Below are positions 43,676 through 51,557 of a stretch of DNA of 64,000 bases, piece by piece. The stretch's first letter is position 1, and each line of letters starts with the position of its first letter. The position numbers and the translations under genes were made by a program. The stretch is from DASUPK01 sp963843085 (GTDB lineage: Bacteria > Actinomycetota > Thermoleophilia > Solirubrobacterales > 70-9), in the NCBI GenBank assembly GCA_963843085.1, contig CAWJJG010000011.1, forward strand, positions 620,001 to 684,000. Reading direction: 5' to 3'. A model generated the notes under the pieces. That model saw only the letters and a program-made list of their open reading frames with translations, was not told where the DNA came from and did not search any database.

Positions 43676-46230
43676 CCAAACTGGCGCTGCGGGGCATGGC
43701 GGAGCGAAAGCTCCGCTCGATCCTGACCGCCATCGCCGTGCTCCTGGGCGTCGCGATGATCTCCGGGACGTACGTGGTCACGGATGGGATCCGAGGTGCG
43801 TTCGCGAAGATCAACGAGACCGCGAACCAGGGCACCGACGCCGTCCTCAGCCCGAAGACGCAGTTCAACAGCAGCTTCTCGCAGGAGCAGACGATTCCGG
43901 AGTCGCTGCTGGGGCCCGTGCGCGGACTGCCCGAGGTGAGCTCGGCGGCGGGCGCGGGGCAGGCGTTCGGCGCGCTGGTCAAGGACGGCAAGGAGATCAG
44001 CCAACTCGGCGGCCCCAACCTCGTCTTCAGCACCGCGCCCCAGCCGTTCGACCCCACCAGCGCCGTCGAAGGCCACGAGCCCGCGGGGCCCGGCGAGATC
44101 GGGGTCAGCAAGGATCTCGCCGACCGCAACGGGATCGAAGTGGGTGACCGAGTCGGCCTGGAGACGGCCCACGGCACGGAGCAGGCCACCGTCGTCGGGC
44201 TGGTCGACTTCGGCGGATCGGGCTCGGCCGGCGGCTACGGGTTCACGATGACCACCCTCGCGAACCTGCAGCGTTGGTACGACCAGGAGGGCCAGGTGAA
44301 CCAGATCTCGGTCGCCGCGAGGCCGGGGGTCTCCCCCGAGGCTCTGGTCGAGGCGCTAAAGCGGGTCGTGCCGGCCGACGTCAAGGTGCAGACGGGCCAG
44401 CAGAACGCGGACGAGAACGCCAAGGACGTCTCGAACTCGATCAACTCCTTCCTGGGCCCGGCGCTGCTCGCGTTCTCCGGCGCGGCGCTGCTGGTGGGCG
44501 CCTTCATCATCTTCAACACCTTCTCGATCTCGGTCGCGGAGCGGACCCGGGAGTTCGCCTCGCTGCGGACCCTCGGGGCAACCCGCGGACAGGTGCTGCG
44601 CTCGGTCGCGATCGAGGCGCTCGCCATCGGGGTGCTCGCCTCGGTCCTGGGCCTCCTCGGCGGGCTCGGCTTCGCCCGGCTGATCGGCGCTCTCTTCCAG
44701 GCGGCGGGCACGGGCATCCCCACCTCCGGCCTGCACCTCACCACCCGCACGGTGATCGTCGCCCTCGGGGTCGGCATCGGCATCACGATGCTCGCCGCGA
44801 TCGGACCGGCGACGAGAGCCACGCGGATCCCGCCGGCGCTGGCACTCGAAGAGGGCGCCCGGATCGAGCCCTCGCGCGTGTCGCGGTTCGTCCCCTACCT
44901 CTCGGCCGTGGTCACGCTCGGCGGCCTGCTGCTTCTGCTCTTCGGTCTGTTCGGCTCCGGCCCGGCGACGAGCAAGCTGCTCAGCATGGCGGGCGGCGCG
45001 GTGCTCATCTTCATCGGGCTCGCGCTCGTCGCCCGGTACATCGTGAGGCCGATCGCGGCGGCCATCGGACTGCCGCTGGAGCGCTCGTTCCACGTGGTCG
45101 GGCAGCTGGCCCGCGAGAACGCACAGCGCAACCCGGCCAGGACGGCTCTCACCTCGGCCGCCCTGATGGTCGGCCTGGGGCTCGTGGTCTTCGTGGCTGT
45201 GTTCGCGGCCGGCCTGAAGGCCTCCATCGACGACTCGATCGACCGCCTGATCCAGGCCCAGATCGTGATCCGCTCCAACAGCGGCTTCCAGCCCGTCCCG
45301 AGGCGCGTCCAGGAGATCGCGTCCCGGACCCCGGGCGTGGAAACGACGAGCGGTGTCCTCTATGACCAGGTCGAGGTGAACGGGCAGCACTCGAACCTCC
45401 TCTACGACGACCTGGGTGGCGTGGAGCCGGCGCGGATCGCGGCCGGCTACCGGTTCGACTGGATCCACGGCTCGGACTCGACGCTGTCTGAGTTGCACGG
45501 GAACAACGCCGTGGTCGAGGAGCAGTTCGCCAAGGCGCACCACGTCGACGTCGGCGACACGTTCAACGTGCAGACGCCCACCGGCGGCAGGCTGACTCTG
45601 AAGGTGATCGGCGAGTACAGGGACCCGACCCTGCTTCAGGGGCTGATGGTCGACCGCCGGACCCTCGAGTCGGTCTCGACCGCCAAGGACCCATTCCTGA
45701 TCCTCGTCTCGACCCTGCCCGGCGCCGACGCGGGCGCCGTCCAGGGCAGGATCGAGGCCGGCCTGCAGCGCTTCCCGGTGGCCAAGGTGACCTCGCAACA
45801 GGGGCTCAAGGACCAGGTCACCATGCAGACCGACCAGATCGTCTACCTGCTCTACGCCCTGCTCGCGATGAGCGTCGTGATCTCGCTCTTCGGGATCGCC
45901 AACAGCCTGTTCCTCTCGATCCACGAGCGCACTCGGGAGTTCGGACTGCTGCGCGCGATCGGCGCGACCCGGCGTCAGGTGCGCAGGATGGTCCGCTACG
46001 AGAGCGCGATCACCGCGGCGATCGGCGGGGTTCTCGGGATCGTCGTGGGACTGCTCTTCGGAGCGCTGCTGACCGCGTCCCTGAGCGAGCTCGGGCTCGT
46101 CTTCCGCGTGCCGGTCGGGCAGCTGATCGTGTTCTTCGTGCTCGCCGTGGTCGTCGGGATCATCGGGGCCGTCCTCCCCGCCAGGCGGGGCTCACGCATC
46201 GACGTGATGCAGGCCGTGCACTACGAGTAG
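43672..46230 (+). CDS. ABC transporter permease with two FtsX-like domains
   Basis: 852 aa. An N-terminal membrane helix (about 15-40) is followed by an extracytoplasmic region (about 45-240) and then a block of FtsX-type helices from about 260 (SVAERTREFASLRTLGATRGQVLRSVAIEA) to about 470. The unit then repeats: a second extracytoplasmic region (about 520-690) and a second FtsX domain (IHERTREFGLLRAIGATRRQVRRMVRYES) to the end. This fused two-FtsX layout is typical of actinobacterial exporters of unknown cargo. It is translated with the ATPase (GTGA overlap). Confidence 0.93.
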   Translation: MTKLALRGMAERKLRSILTAIAVLLGVAMISGTYVVTDGIRGAFAKINETANQGTDAVLSPKTQFNSSFSQEQTIPESLLGPVRGLPEVSSAAGAGQAFGALVKDGKEISQLGGPNLVFSTAPQPFDPTSAVEGHEPAGPGEIGVSKDLADRNGIEVGDRVGLETAHGTEQATVVGLVDFGGSGSAGGYGFTMTTLANLQRWYDQEGQVNQISVAARPGVSPEALVEALKRVVPADVKVQTGQQNADENAKDVSNSINSFLGPALLAFSGAALLVGAFIIFNTFSISVAERTREFASLRTLGATRGQVLRSVAIEALAIGVLASVLGLLGGLGFARLIGALFQAAGTGIPTSGLHLTTRTVIVALGVGIGITMLAAIGPATRATRIPPALALEEGARIEPSRVSRFVPYLSAVVTLGGLLLLLFGLFGSGPATSKLLSMAGGAVLIFIGLALVARYIVRPIAAAIGLPLERSFHVVGQLARENAQRNPARTALTSAALMVGLGLVVFVAVFAAGLKASIDDSIDRLIQAQIVIRSNSGFQPVPRRVQEIASRTPGVETTSGVLYDQVEVNGQHSNLLYDDLGGVEPARIAAGYRFDWIHGSDSTLSELHGNNAVVEEQFAKAHHVDVGDTFNVQTPTGGRLTLKVIGEYRDPTLLQGLMVDRRTLESVSTAKDPFLILVSTLPGADAGAVQGRIEAGLQRFPVAKVTSQQGLKDQVTMQTDQIVYLLYALLAMSVVISLFGIANSLFLSIHERTREFGLLRAIGATRRQVRRMVRYESAITAAIGGVLGIVVGLLFGALLTASLSELGLVFRVPVGQLIVFFVLAVVVGIIGAVLPARRGSRIDVMQAVHYE

Positions 46231-46236
46231 CGGGCT

Positions 46237-46242
46237 TAACCT
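46237..46242 (+). promoter_or_regulatory. -10 box of the duplicated-module membrane protein (leaderless)
   Basis: TAACCT, 6-nt spacer, ATG at 46249. The promoter is directly after the permease stop. Confidence 0.5.
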
Positions 46243-46248
46243 GAACCC

Positions 46249-46713
46249 ATGCTTCTGGCCACGTTCCAGGTCGGCATCGTCCTGATCATCGTCGTGCTCG
46301 TGGCGCTCCCGGTGGGTGCGATCGTGTTCGCGCGGGGCGCGGGCGGCGCACTCCGTCAGATCGGCAAGGGACCCCTCTCCCTGGAGCAGGACTTCCCGCA
46401 GAGCTCCGGCGCACCCGTCCACGCGGTCTCGGCCGAGGTCCGCGAGGAGGAGATCCGTCAGATGATCCAGGCGCGCTCCGACCGCGGAGTCGCCAAGGGC
46501 CGCGAGGCGCTCGACGTCGAGGCCGAGGTCGCGCAGCTGCTCGCCTCCGAGTCGGGCGGGCCCGGGCTGGCCGCCGATGCGGGGCTCCGCGAGGAGATCC
46601 GCCAGCTGGTCGTCGCCAGGAACGAGCGCCGCCAGCGGCAGGGCCGCGAGGCTCTCGACGTCGAGAAGGAGATCGAGCGCCAGCTGCGGGAATTCGAGAA
46701 CCTCGGTCAGTGA
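46249..46713 (+). CDS. Single-helix membrane protein with two tandem REEIRQ-EALDVE modules
   Basis: 154 aa. One N-terminal helix (about 5-30, VGIVLIIVVLVALPVGAIV), then a linker. Two repeats follow: EEEIRQMIQARSDRGVAKGR with EALDVEAEVAQLL, and REEIRQLVVARNERRQRQGR with EALDVEKEIERQL, each about 34 residues and predicted helical. I know no function. The repeat suggests a short amphipathic helix used twice. Confidence 0.7.
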   Translation: MLLATFQVGIVLIIVVLVALPVGAIVFARGAGGALRQIGKGPLSLEQDFPQSSGAPVHAVSAEVREEEIRQMIQARSDRGVAKGREALDVEAEVAQLLASESGGPGLAADAGLREEIRQLVVARNERRQRQGREALDVEKEIERQLREFENLGQ

Positions 46714-46794
46714 TGATCGTCGGTGGTCAGGCTCAAGCCTGACCCCCGTCACCAATGATCGTCGGTGGTCAGGCTCAAGCCTGACCCCCGTCAC
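46714..46794. repeat. Two tandem 42-bp repeats containing a palindrome
   Basis: 46714-46752 and 46756-46794 are identical over 39 bases, with a 42-bp period. Each contains GGTCAGGCT-CA-AGCCTGACC (46725-46744 and 46767-46786). A third palindrome of the same sequence is at 60078-60101. Confidence 0.85.
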
Positions 46795-46800
46795 TAATAT
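46795..46800 (+). promoter_or_regulatory. -10 box of the following small acidic-protein gene (leaderless)
   Basis: TAATAT, 7-nt spacer, GTG at 46808. It directly abuts the second repeat copy. Confidence 0.5.
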
Positions 46801-46807
46801 CTCGCGC

Positions 46808-47170
46808 GTGGAAGCGAGCGACGCAGAGAAGCGAGTGATGGAGCTCGAGGAGCTCGCCGACGTCCCCGGCACCTACTTCAACCCCCAGACCGAGGTGGTC
46901 GTGGTCGTCGACGACTCCGCCTCGATCGATCAGGAGGTCTTCAACATGGAGGCCTATGAGGGGGCGAACTGGGTGCGGATATCCGACGAGGTCCCCGTCG
47001 ACGAGGAGAAGCGCGACAAGCTCCTCGAGGAGTTCCAGACCCGCTACCACCCGGGCTCCGCGGGATCGGTCTCCGAGACCGCGCTCGAGCAGGGCGACGA
47101 GGAGCTCGACGAGGACGAAGACGGCCAGGACCCGGGGCGCGAGGACGCCGCGGAGCCGGAGGCGGAGTAG
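46808..47170 (+). CDS. Small acidic protein, unknown function
   Basis: 120 aa, GTG start. The first part reads VMELEELADVPGTYFNPQTEVVVVVDDSASIDQEVF; the C-terminal third is rich in Asp and Glu. I do not recognise a family. Spacing to the peroxiredoxin gene is 3 bases, suggesting co-transcription. Confidence 0.7.
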   Translation: MEASDAEKRVMELEELADVPGTYFNPQTEVVVVVDDSASIDQEVFNMEAYEGANWVRISDEVPVDEEKRDKLLEEFQTRYHPGSAGSVSETALEQGDEELDEDEDGQDPGREDAAEPEAE

Positions 47171-47173
47171 AGC

Positions 47174-47650
47174 TTGGTCGCCGAGGGGGACAGCGCTCCG
47201 GACTTCACGCTGCCCGACCAGAACGGCGACGAGGTCACGCTGAGCCGGCTGCGCGGCCAGCCGGTCGTCCTCTACTTCTATCCGAAGGCCGACACCCCGG
47301 GCTGCACGACGCAGGCCTGCGGCATCCGAGACCGCCGCGCCGACTACGAGCAGGCGGGCGCCCGCGTCGTCGGGGTCTCGCCCGACACGGTCACCGCGCA
47401 GCGGAAGTTCGCCGACAAGTTCAACCTCGACTTCACGCTGCTCGGCGACGAGAACCACGAGGTCGCCGAGCTCTACGGCGTCTGGGGCGAGAAGAAGATG
47501 TACGGCAAGACCTACATGGGCGTACAGCGCGCGACCTTCATCATCGATCCCGACGGGAAGGTCGCGCACGTGATCCCGAAGGCATCCCCGAAGACGCACG
47601 ATGACGTCGTGCTGGACGCGCTTCGGGACCTTGACTTCGAGCCTGCTTGA
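47174..47650 (+). CDS. bcp: Thiol peroxidase of the Bcp/PrxQ group
   Basis: 158 aa peroxiredoxin that reduces H2O2 and organic hydroperoxides. APDFTLPDQNGDEVTLS leads to the peroxidatic-cysteine motif YPKADTPGCTTQACG with Cys44 and the resolving Cys49 five residues later, the PrxQ pattern. Length typical. The start is TTG. It follows the acidic-protein gene by 3 bases. Confidence 0.95.
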   Translation: MVAEGDSAPDFTLPDQNGDEVTLSRLRGQPVVLYFYPKADTPGCTTQACGIRDRRADYEQAGARVVGVSPDTVTAQRKFADKFNLDFTLLGDENHEVAELYGVWGEKKMYGKTYMGVQRATFIIDPDGKVAHVIPKASPKTHDDVVLDALRDLDFEPA

Positions 47651-47655
47651 AGCAG

Positions 47656-47661
47656 TAGCGT
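47656..47661 (+). promoter_or_regulatory. -10 box of the DUF3224-like gene (leaderless)
   Basis: TAGCGT, 7-nt spacer, GTG at 47669. Confidence 0.5.
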
Positions 47662-47668
47662 CGCGCCC

Positions 47669-48055
47669 GTGAACGCCTCCTCCCCCTTCACCAACGACCG
47701 CTATGACGAGGAGGGCTACGCCGAGGCCGAGGGCGTCGAGCTCAGCCGCGTCCACATCTCACGCACCTTCAGCGGCGACCTCGAGGGCTCCAGCACGGCC
47801 GAGCTGATGATCGCCAAGTCCGAGGGCGGCGGCGGTTACGTCGGCCACGACAAGATCAGCGGGACGCTCGGTGGGAAATCGGGAGCCTTCGTCTTCCAGC
47901 ACACGGGGATCATGGGCCCGGCCGGCGTCACCAACACTGGCACGATCGTCCCCGGCAGCGGCACGGGTGAGCTCGAGAGCATCTCAGGCGACGGAACGAT
48001 GCTCGCCGACGAGGAGGGCAACCACACCCTCACGCTCGCCTACGAGCTGGGCTGA
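47669..48055 (+). CDS. DUF3224-type protein
   Basis: 128 aa. It has the pattern of the DUF3224 family: SRVHISRTFSGDLEGSSTAELMIAKSEGGG, GYVGHDKISGTLGGKSGAFVFQHTG, then GTIVPGSGTGELESISGDGTM and HTLTLAYELG at the end, a beta-rich small domain. The function of the family is unknown. GTG start. Confidence 0.85.
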   Translation: MNASSPFTNDRYDEEGYAEAEGVELSRVHISRTFSGDLEGSSTAELMIAKSEGGGGYVGHDKISGTLGGKSGAFVFQHTGIMGPAGVTNTGTIVPGSGTGELESISGDGTMLADEEGNHTLTLAYELG

Positions 48056-48084
48056 CTCAGACCGGCAGAGCTTCTCGTCCAGGC

Positions 48085-49221
48085 TTACGCGAAGCCGAAC
48101 GCGAGCGCGACCACCGCATAGACGAGCAGGAGCTGCAGCCCCTCGTACCAGGTGGACTCCCCCTCCTGGGTCACCTGGTTGGCGATGATCGCGGCGATCG
48201 CCAGGGCGGCGAGCTCCAGGCCGTTGAAGACGAGAGGCATCGGCGCGGGGCCGATGAAGAACGAGCAGAGCACCAGGACCGGAGCGACGAAGAGTGCGAC
48301 CTGGGCACTGGAGCCGATCGCGATGTTCACGGCCAGGCTCATCTTGTTCTTGTAGGCCACCAGCACCGCGACCCAGTGCTCGGCGGCGTTGCCGACGATG
48401 GCGACGACGATCGCGCCGATGAAGAACTCCGAGAGGCCGATCGCGTGGGAGGTCTCCTCGATCGAGCCGACCAGGATCTCCGAGAGGACGCCGACCAGGG
48501 CGCCTGAGATCGCGAGGGCGGTGACCGAGCGCCTCGTCGACCAGGCACCGCGTCCCTCGGTGTGGGACTCCTCCTCGTGCGGGTTGAAGAGCCTCGAGTG
48601 GGTCCGCAGCGAGAAGAGCAGGCCGGCGGCGTAGGAGAAGATCAGCACGCAGGCCACCGCCAGAGACAGATGCTCCAGCGTGGCGCCATAGTTCACCCGC
48701 GCATCGCCGGGATGGGGCAAACCGTCGCCCTCGACCAGCGCGAAGACGCCCGGCATGATCAGGGCCGCGACCGCGAGCAGCAGCATCGTGGACTGGGTGC
48801 TCGCCGCCGTCTGCCCGAACTTCTGCACCCCGCGGGTTCGCCCGCCGCTGAGGCCTCCGACCAGCATCGCCGCGCCCATCACCAGCAGGACGTTGCCGAG
48901 GATCGAGCCGACCAGCGACGCCTTGACGACCTCGTGGAGGCCCTTGCCGAGCGCGAAGAGGGCGATGATCAGCTCGGGGGCGTTGCCGAAGGTGACGTTG
49001 AGCAGCCCCCCGACCATGTTGCCGGAGCGTTCGGCAAGCTCCTCGGTCGCCCGCCCCATCATCGCCGCGGGCGGGATCAGCGCCACCGCCGAGACGAAGA
49101 AGATCACCGTGGCCGGCGCACCCGCCACGTCGGCGATCACCGCGGCCGCGATCAGCGGCGACAGCAGGTAGGGCCAGCCGTCGGCCCCCAGAAGCCTCTT
49201 GGGGTCGGTGAATAGACTCAA
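48085..49221 (-). CDS. Calcium/proton exchanger (CaCA family, Cax type)
   Basis: 378 aa from the TTG at 49221. About ten membrane helices. The two ion-binding alpha repeats are GNMVGGLLNVTFGNAPELIIALFAL and FFIGAIVVAIVGNAAEHWVAV, both with the GNAPE/GNAAEH glutamate. A hydrophilic loop (FNPHEEESHTEGRGAW) lies between the halves. It expels Ca2+ using the proton gradient. The start stands three bases from that of the divergent NDH-2-like gene. Confidence 0.92.
   Translation of the reverse strand: MSLFTDPKRLLGADGWPYLLSPLIAAAVIADVAGAPATVIFFVSAVALIPPAAMMGRATEELAERSGNMVGGLLNVTFGNAPELIIALFALGKGLHEVVKASLVGSILGNVLLVMGAAMLVGGLSGGRTRGVQKFGQTAASTQSTMLLLAVAALIMPGVFALVEGDGLPHPGDARVNYGATLEHLSLAVACVLIFSYAAGLLFSLRTHSRLFNPHEEESHTEGRGAWSTRRSVTALAISGALVGVLSEILVGSIEETSHAIGLSEFFIGAIVVAIVGNAAEHWVAVLVAYKNKMSLAVNIAIGSSAQVALFVAPVLVLCSFFIGPAPMPLVFNGLELAALAIAAIIANQVTQEGESTWYEGLQLLLVYAVVALAFGFA
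49213..49218 (+). promoter_or_regulatory. -10 box of the NDH-2-like gene (leaderless)
   Basis: TAGACT, 6-nt spacer, GTG at 49225. It lies inside the first codons of the divergent antiporter gene. Confidence 0.5.
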
Positions 49222-49224
49222 ACC

Positions 49225-50409
49225 GTGAGCGAGCCTAACGAGAGCGGCGGGAAGGTCTGCATCGTCGGGGGCGGCGTGGCGGGGGTCGAGGCGCTTCTGG
49301 CGCTGCGCGACCTGGCCGGCGACCACGCCCAGATCACGCTCATCGCCCCGGACCCGGATTTCGTCTACAAGCCGCTGCTGGTCGAGGAGCCGTTCGGGCT
49401 GGGCCCGCCGGAGCAATACGCGCTGGCGCCGCTCGCCGAGGAGAACGGCGCCGAGTTCCTGCTCCGCTCGGTCTCATCGATCGACGCCGGATCGCACACC
49501 CTTGCCCTCGACGACGGCAGCTCGCGCGAGTACGACTACCTGGTGATCTGCGTCGGCGGCCGCTTCGTCCCCGCCCTCAGCGGGGCGATCACGTTTCCCA
49601 ACCCGATCGAGCCGCTCCGTATCGACCCGGTCCTCGATCGGGCGGCGAGCGGGGACGGCAGGATCGCCTTCGTCGTGCCCCCGACGATCACCTGGTCGCT
49701 CCCGCTGTACGAGATCGCCCTGATGACCGAGCGGCGCACGCGCGACCGCGGAGACCGGTTCGAGATCACGCTGATCACCCCGGAGCCGGTTCCGCTGGCC
49801 GCCTTCGGAGCCGCCGCCAGCTCGGCCGTCGGCGAGCTGCTGCGCGCTCGCGGGATCGAGGTGGTCACCGGGGAGCGGGCCCATCGAGAGGACGACTCCC
49901 TGATCCTCACACCCGGAGGCCGGAGGGTGGAGGCCGACGTCATCATCGCCCTGCCCAGAATGGAGGGTCCGGCGATTGAGGGACTGCCCGCGGACGATGA
50001 CGGCTTTCTGCCTGTCGATGAGCACTCCCGCGTTCGCGGCGCCGAGGACGTCTACGCCGCGGGCGACGGCACGAACTTCCCGGTCAAGCAGGGCGGGCTG
50101 GCCACCCAGCAGGCCGACGCGGCGGCCGAGGACATCGCCAATCGCCTCGGTGTCGCGGGCGCGCCCGAGCCCTTCCGGCCGGTGCTGCGCGGGCAGCTCC
50201 TCACCGGCGACGCCTCGCTGCACATGCGCACTGACATCGCGGGCGGAGGTGGCGAGGGAACCGCCAGCCTGGACCGGCTCTGGTGGCCGCCGCACAAGAT
50301 CAGCGGCCGTTATCTGGCCCCGCTGCTCCATCGCACCGAGGTCCACGAGGCGGGACATCCGCCGGGAGAGCTGCTCGAGATCGAAGAGCCCCTGCCGGAC
50401 TCCTGGTAG
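49225..50409 (+). CDS. FAD-dependent pyridine-nucleotide/quinone oxidoreductase (NDH-2/SQR-like)
   Basis: 394 aa. KVCIVGGGVAGVEALLALRDL (10-30) is the FAD-binding Rossmann motif, and DVYAAGDGTNFPVKQGGLATQQADAAAEDI the second FAD site. NDH-2 and sulfide:quinone reductases share this layout. The cysteines needed for SQR are not seen, so an NADH:quinone-type or related activity is more likely. No C-terminal membrane helix is apparent. Confidence 0.87.
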   Translation: MSEPNESGGKVCIVGGGVAGVEALLALRDLAGDHAQITLIAPDPDFVYKPLLVEEPFGLGPPEQYALAPLAEENGAEFLLRSVSSIDAGSHTLALDDGSSREYDYLVICVGGRFVPALSGAITFPNPIEPLRIDPVLDRAASGDGRIAFVVPPTITWSLPLYEIALMTERRTRDRGDRFEITLITPEPVPLAAFGAAASSAVGELLRARGIEVVTGERAHREDDSLILTPGGRRVEADVIIALPRMEGPAIEGLPADDDGFLPVDEHSRVRGAEDVYAAGDGTNFPVKQGGLATQQADAAAEDIANRLGVAGAPEPFRPVLRGQLLTGDASLHMRTDIAGGGGEGTASLDRLWWPPHKISGRYLAPLLHRTEVHEAGHPPGELLEIEEPLPDSW

Positions 50410-50412
50410 GGA

Positions 50413-51480
50413 CTATTGGCCGAGCCGGGCGGCGCACTTCTGCAGCGCGGCCGAGCCCGACGCCTGCGAGAGGCACTGCTCGTACGCCTGAACGCCCGAG
50501 GCACTCGGCGCGGTGGTCGAGCCTCCGGACTCCGGCAGTGCGCCGCTGGTGCCGAGTCCGCCCCGCAGCGCGTTGCCCAGCTGGGCCGGGTTGACCCCGA
50601 GTGACTGGAAGAGGCTGTTCAGCGGTTGTGCGTTCGCGGGGGCATTGAAGGTCTGCGGCTTGTTGACGTCGGCGATGTTGAGCTGGATGTCGATGGTGAG
50701 TGAATCTGGCGCGCCCGGGGTCCCCGCCGGCGGCTTCAGGTCGACGCTGATCTGGAAGCGGCGAAGCAGCTTGTCGTTCTCGCCCGAGTACACGTCGATG
50801 TCCCCCGACTGGACGATGCCGTCGAGCTGGTCGAGCTGCTGGGTATCGACATTGCCGACGGAGCTGCCCGCCCTCTGAGCGATCGTCTTCAGATCGGCGA
50901 CGAGCTTCGAGACGTTCGCGGAGCCGGAGACGTGAATGGTCTTGGTCCCCTCGACGTCCTCGGTGCCCTCGTTCTTCAGGTCCGTCAGCCAATTCGCCGG
51001 GCTGATGCCGAGCGCCTTCAGCAGGTTGTTGGACTTGCTGGAGCTGCTCTGGCCCTGGAGCTGGGCGTAGGTCGTGGTGAACTCGTCGTAGAGCGACTGC
51101 GGCACCGAGTAGTCGGTCCCCTGGAAGTTCACGAAGGCCTGGCTCCCGGTTGAGGTCAGTCCCCCGGTGCCCGAGAAGCTCTGCGAGCCGCTGTCGGCAT
51201 TCACCGAGGCGTCGATGTCGAACTTGGGGAACTGGCCGTTCCCCTGGCTCGCGAACTTGCCGCCGAGCTTGGTCTCGAAGCTGCCCGGATTGTCGCCGCC
51301 GCTGGTCTCGATCTTGAAGTCGAGGTCGAACGTCCCGCTCTGAATCGGCGTCGGGTTGTTGAAGGTCTGCTGGAGGACCTGCTGGGGATCCTCACTGTTG
51401 CCGCCGCCCCCGCACGCGGCGAGCAGCAGCGCCGCGACGAGCGCGAGAGTGAGTGAGATCAGGGGGCGAGTACGGGTCAA
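50413..51480 (-). CDS. Lipoprotein, LppX/LprG-like
   Basis: 355 aa. Lipoprotein signal with lipobox LLAAC (Cys22). After a short linker, beta-rich repeats (QSGTFDLDFKIETSGGD, FDIDASVNADSGSQSFSGTGGLTSTGSQAFVNFQGTDY) resemble the lipid-carrier fold of LppX/LprG, and the end has three cysteines in a small motif (YEQCLSQASGSAALQKCAARLG). It may carry lipid between membrane and wall. The assignment rests on overall pattern. Confidence 0.78.
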   Translation of the reverse strand: MTRTRPLISLTLALVAALLLAACGGGGNSEDPQQVLQQTFNNPTPIQSGTFDLDFKIETSGGDNPGSFETKLGGKFASQGNGQFPKFDIDASVNADSGSQSFSGTGGLTSTGSQAFVNFQGTDYSVPQSLYDEFTTTYAQLQGQSSSSKSNNLLKALGISPANWLTDLKNEGTEDVEGTKTIHVSGSANVSKLVADLKTIAQRAGSSVGNVDTQQLDQLDGIVQSGDIDVYSGENDKLLRRFQISVDLKPPAGTPGAPDSLTIDIQLNIADVNKPQTFNAPANAQPLNSLFQSLGVNPAQLGNALRGGLGTSGALPESGGSTTAPSASGVQAYEQCLSQASGSAALQKCAARLGQ

Positions 51481-51544
51481 GGTCTCTCCGGCGGCGCCGC
51501 AGGGTAGCGCAAGCTCCTTAGCGTCAGATCACGCTGCCTCGTCC

Positions 51545-51550
51545 TATCCT
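51545..51550 (+). promoter_or_regulatory. -10 box of the zinc-ribbon cyclase gene (leaderless)
   Basis: TATCCT, 7-nt spacer, ATG at 51558. Confidence 0.5.
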
Positions 51551-51557
51551 GATCTCG

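Noticed and set aside
46714..46794. CRISPR-like array
   Set aside because: Only two units with a 3-nt spacer and an internal palindrome; a tandem duplication of a REP-like element fits better.
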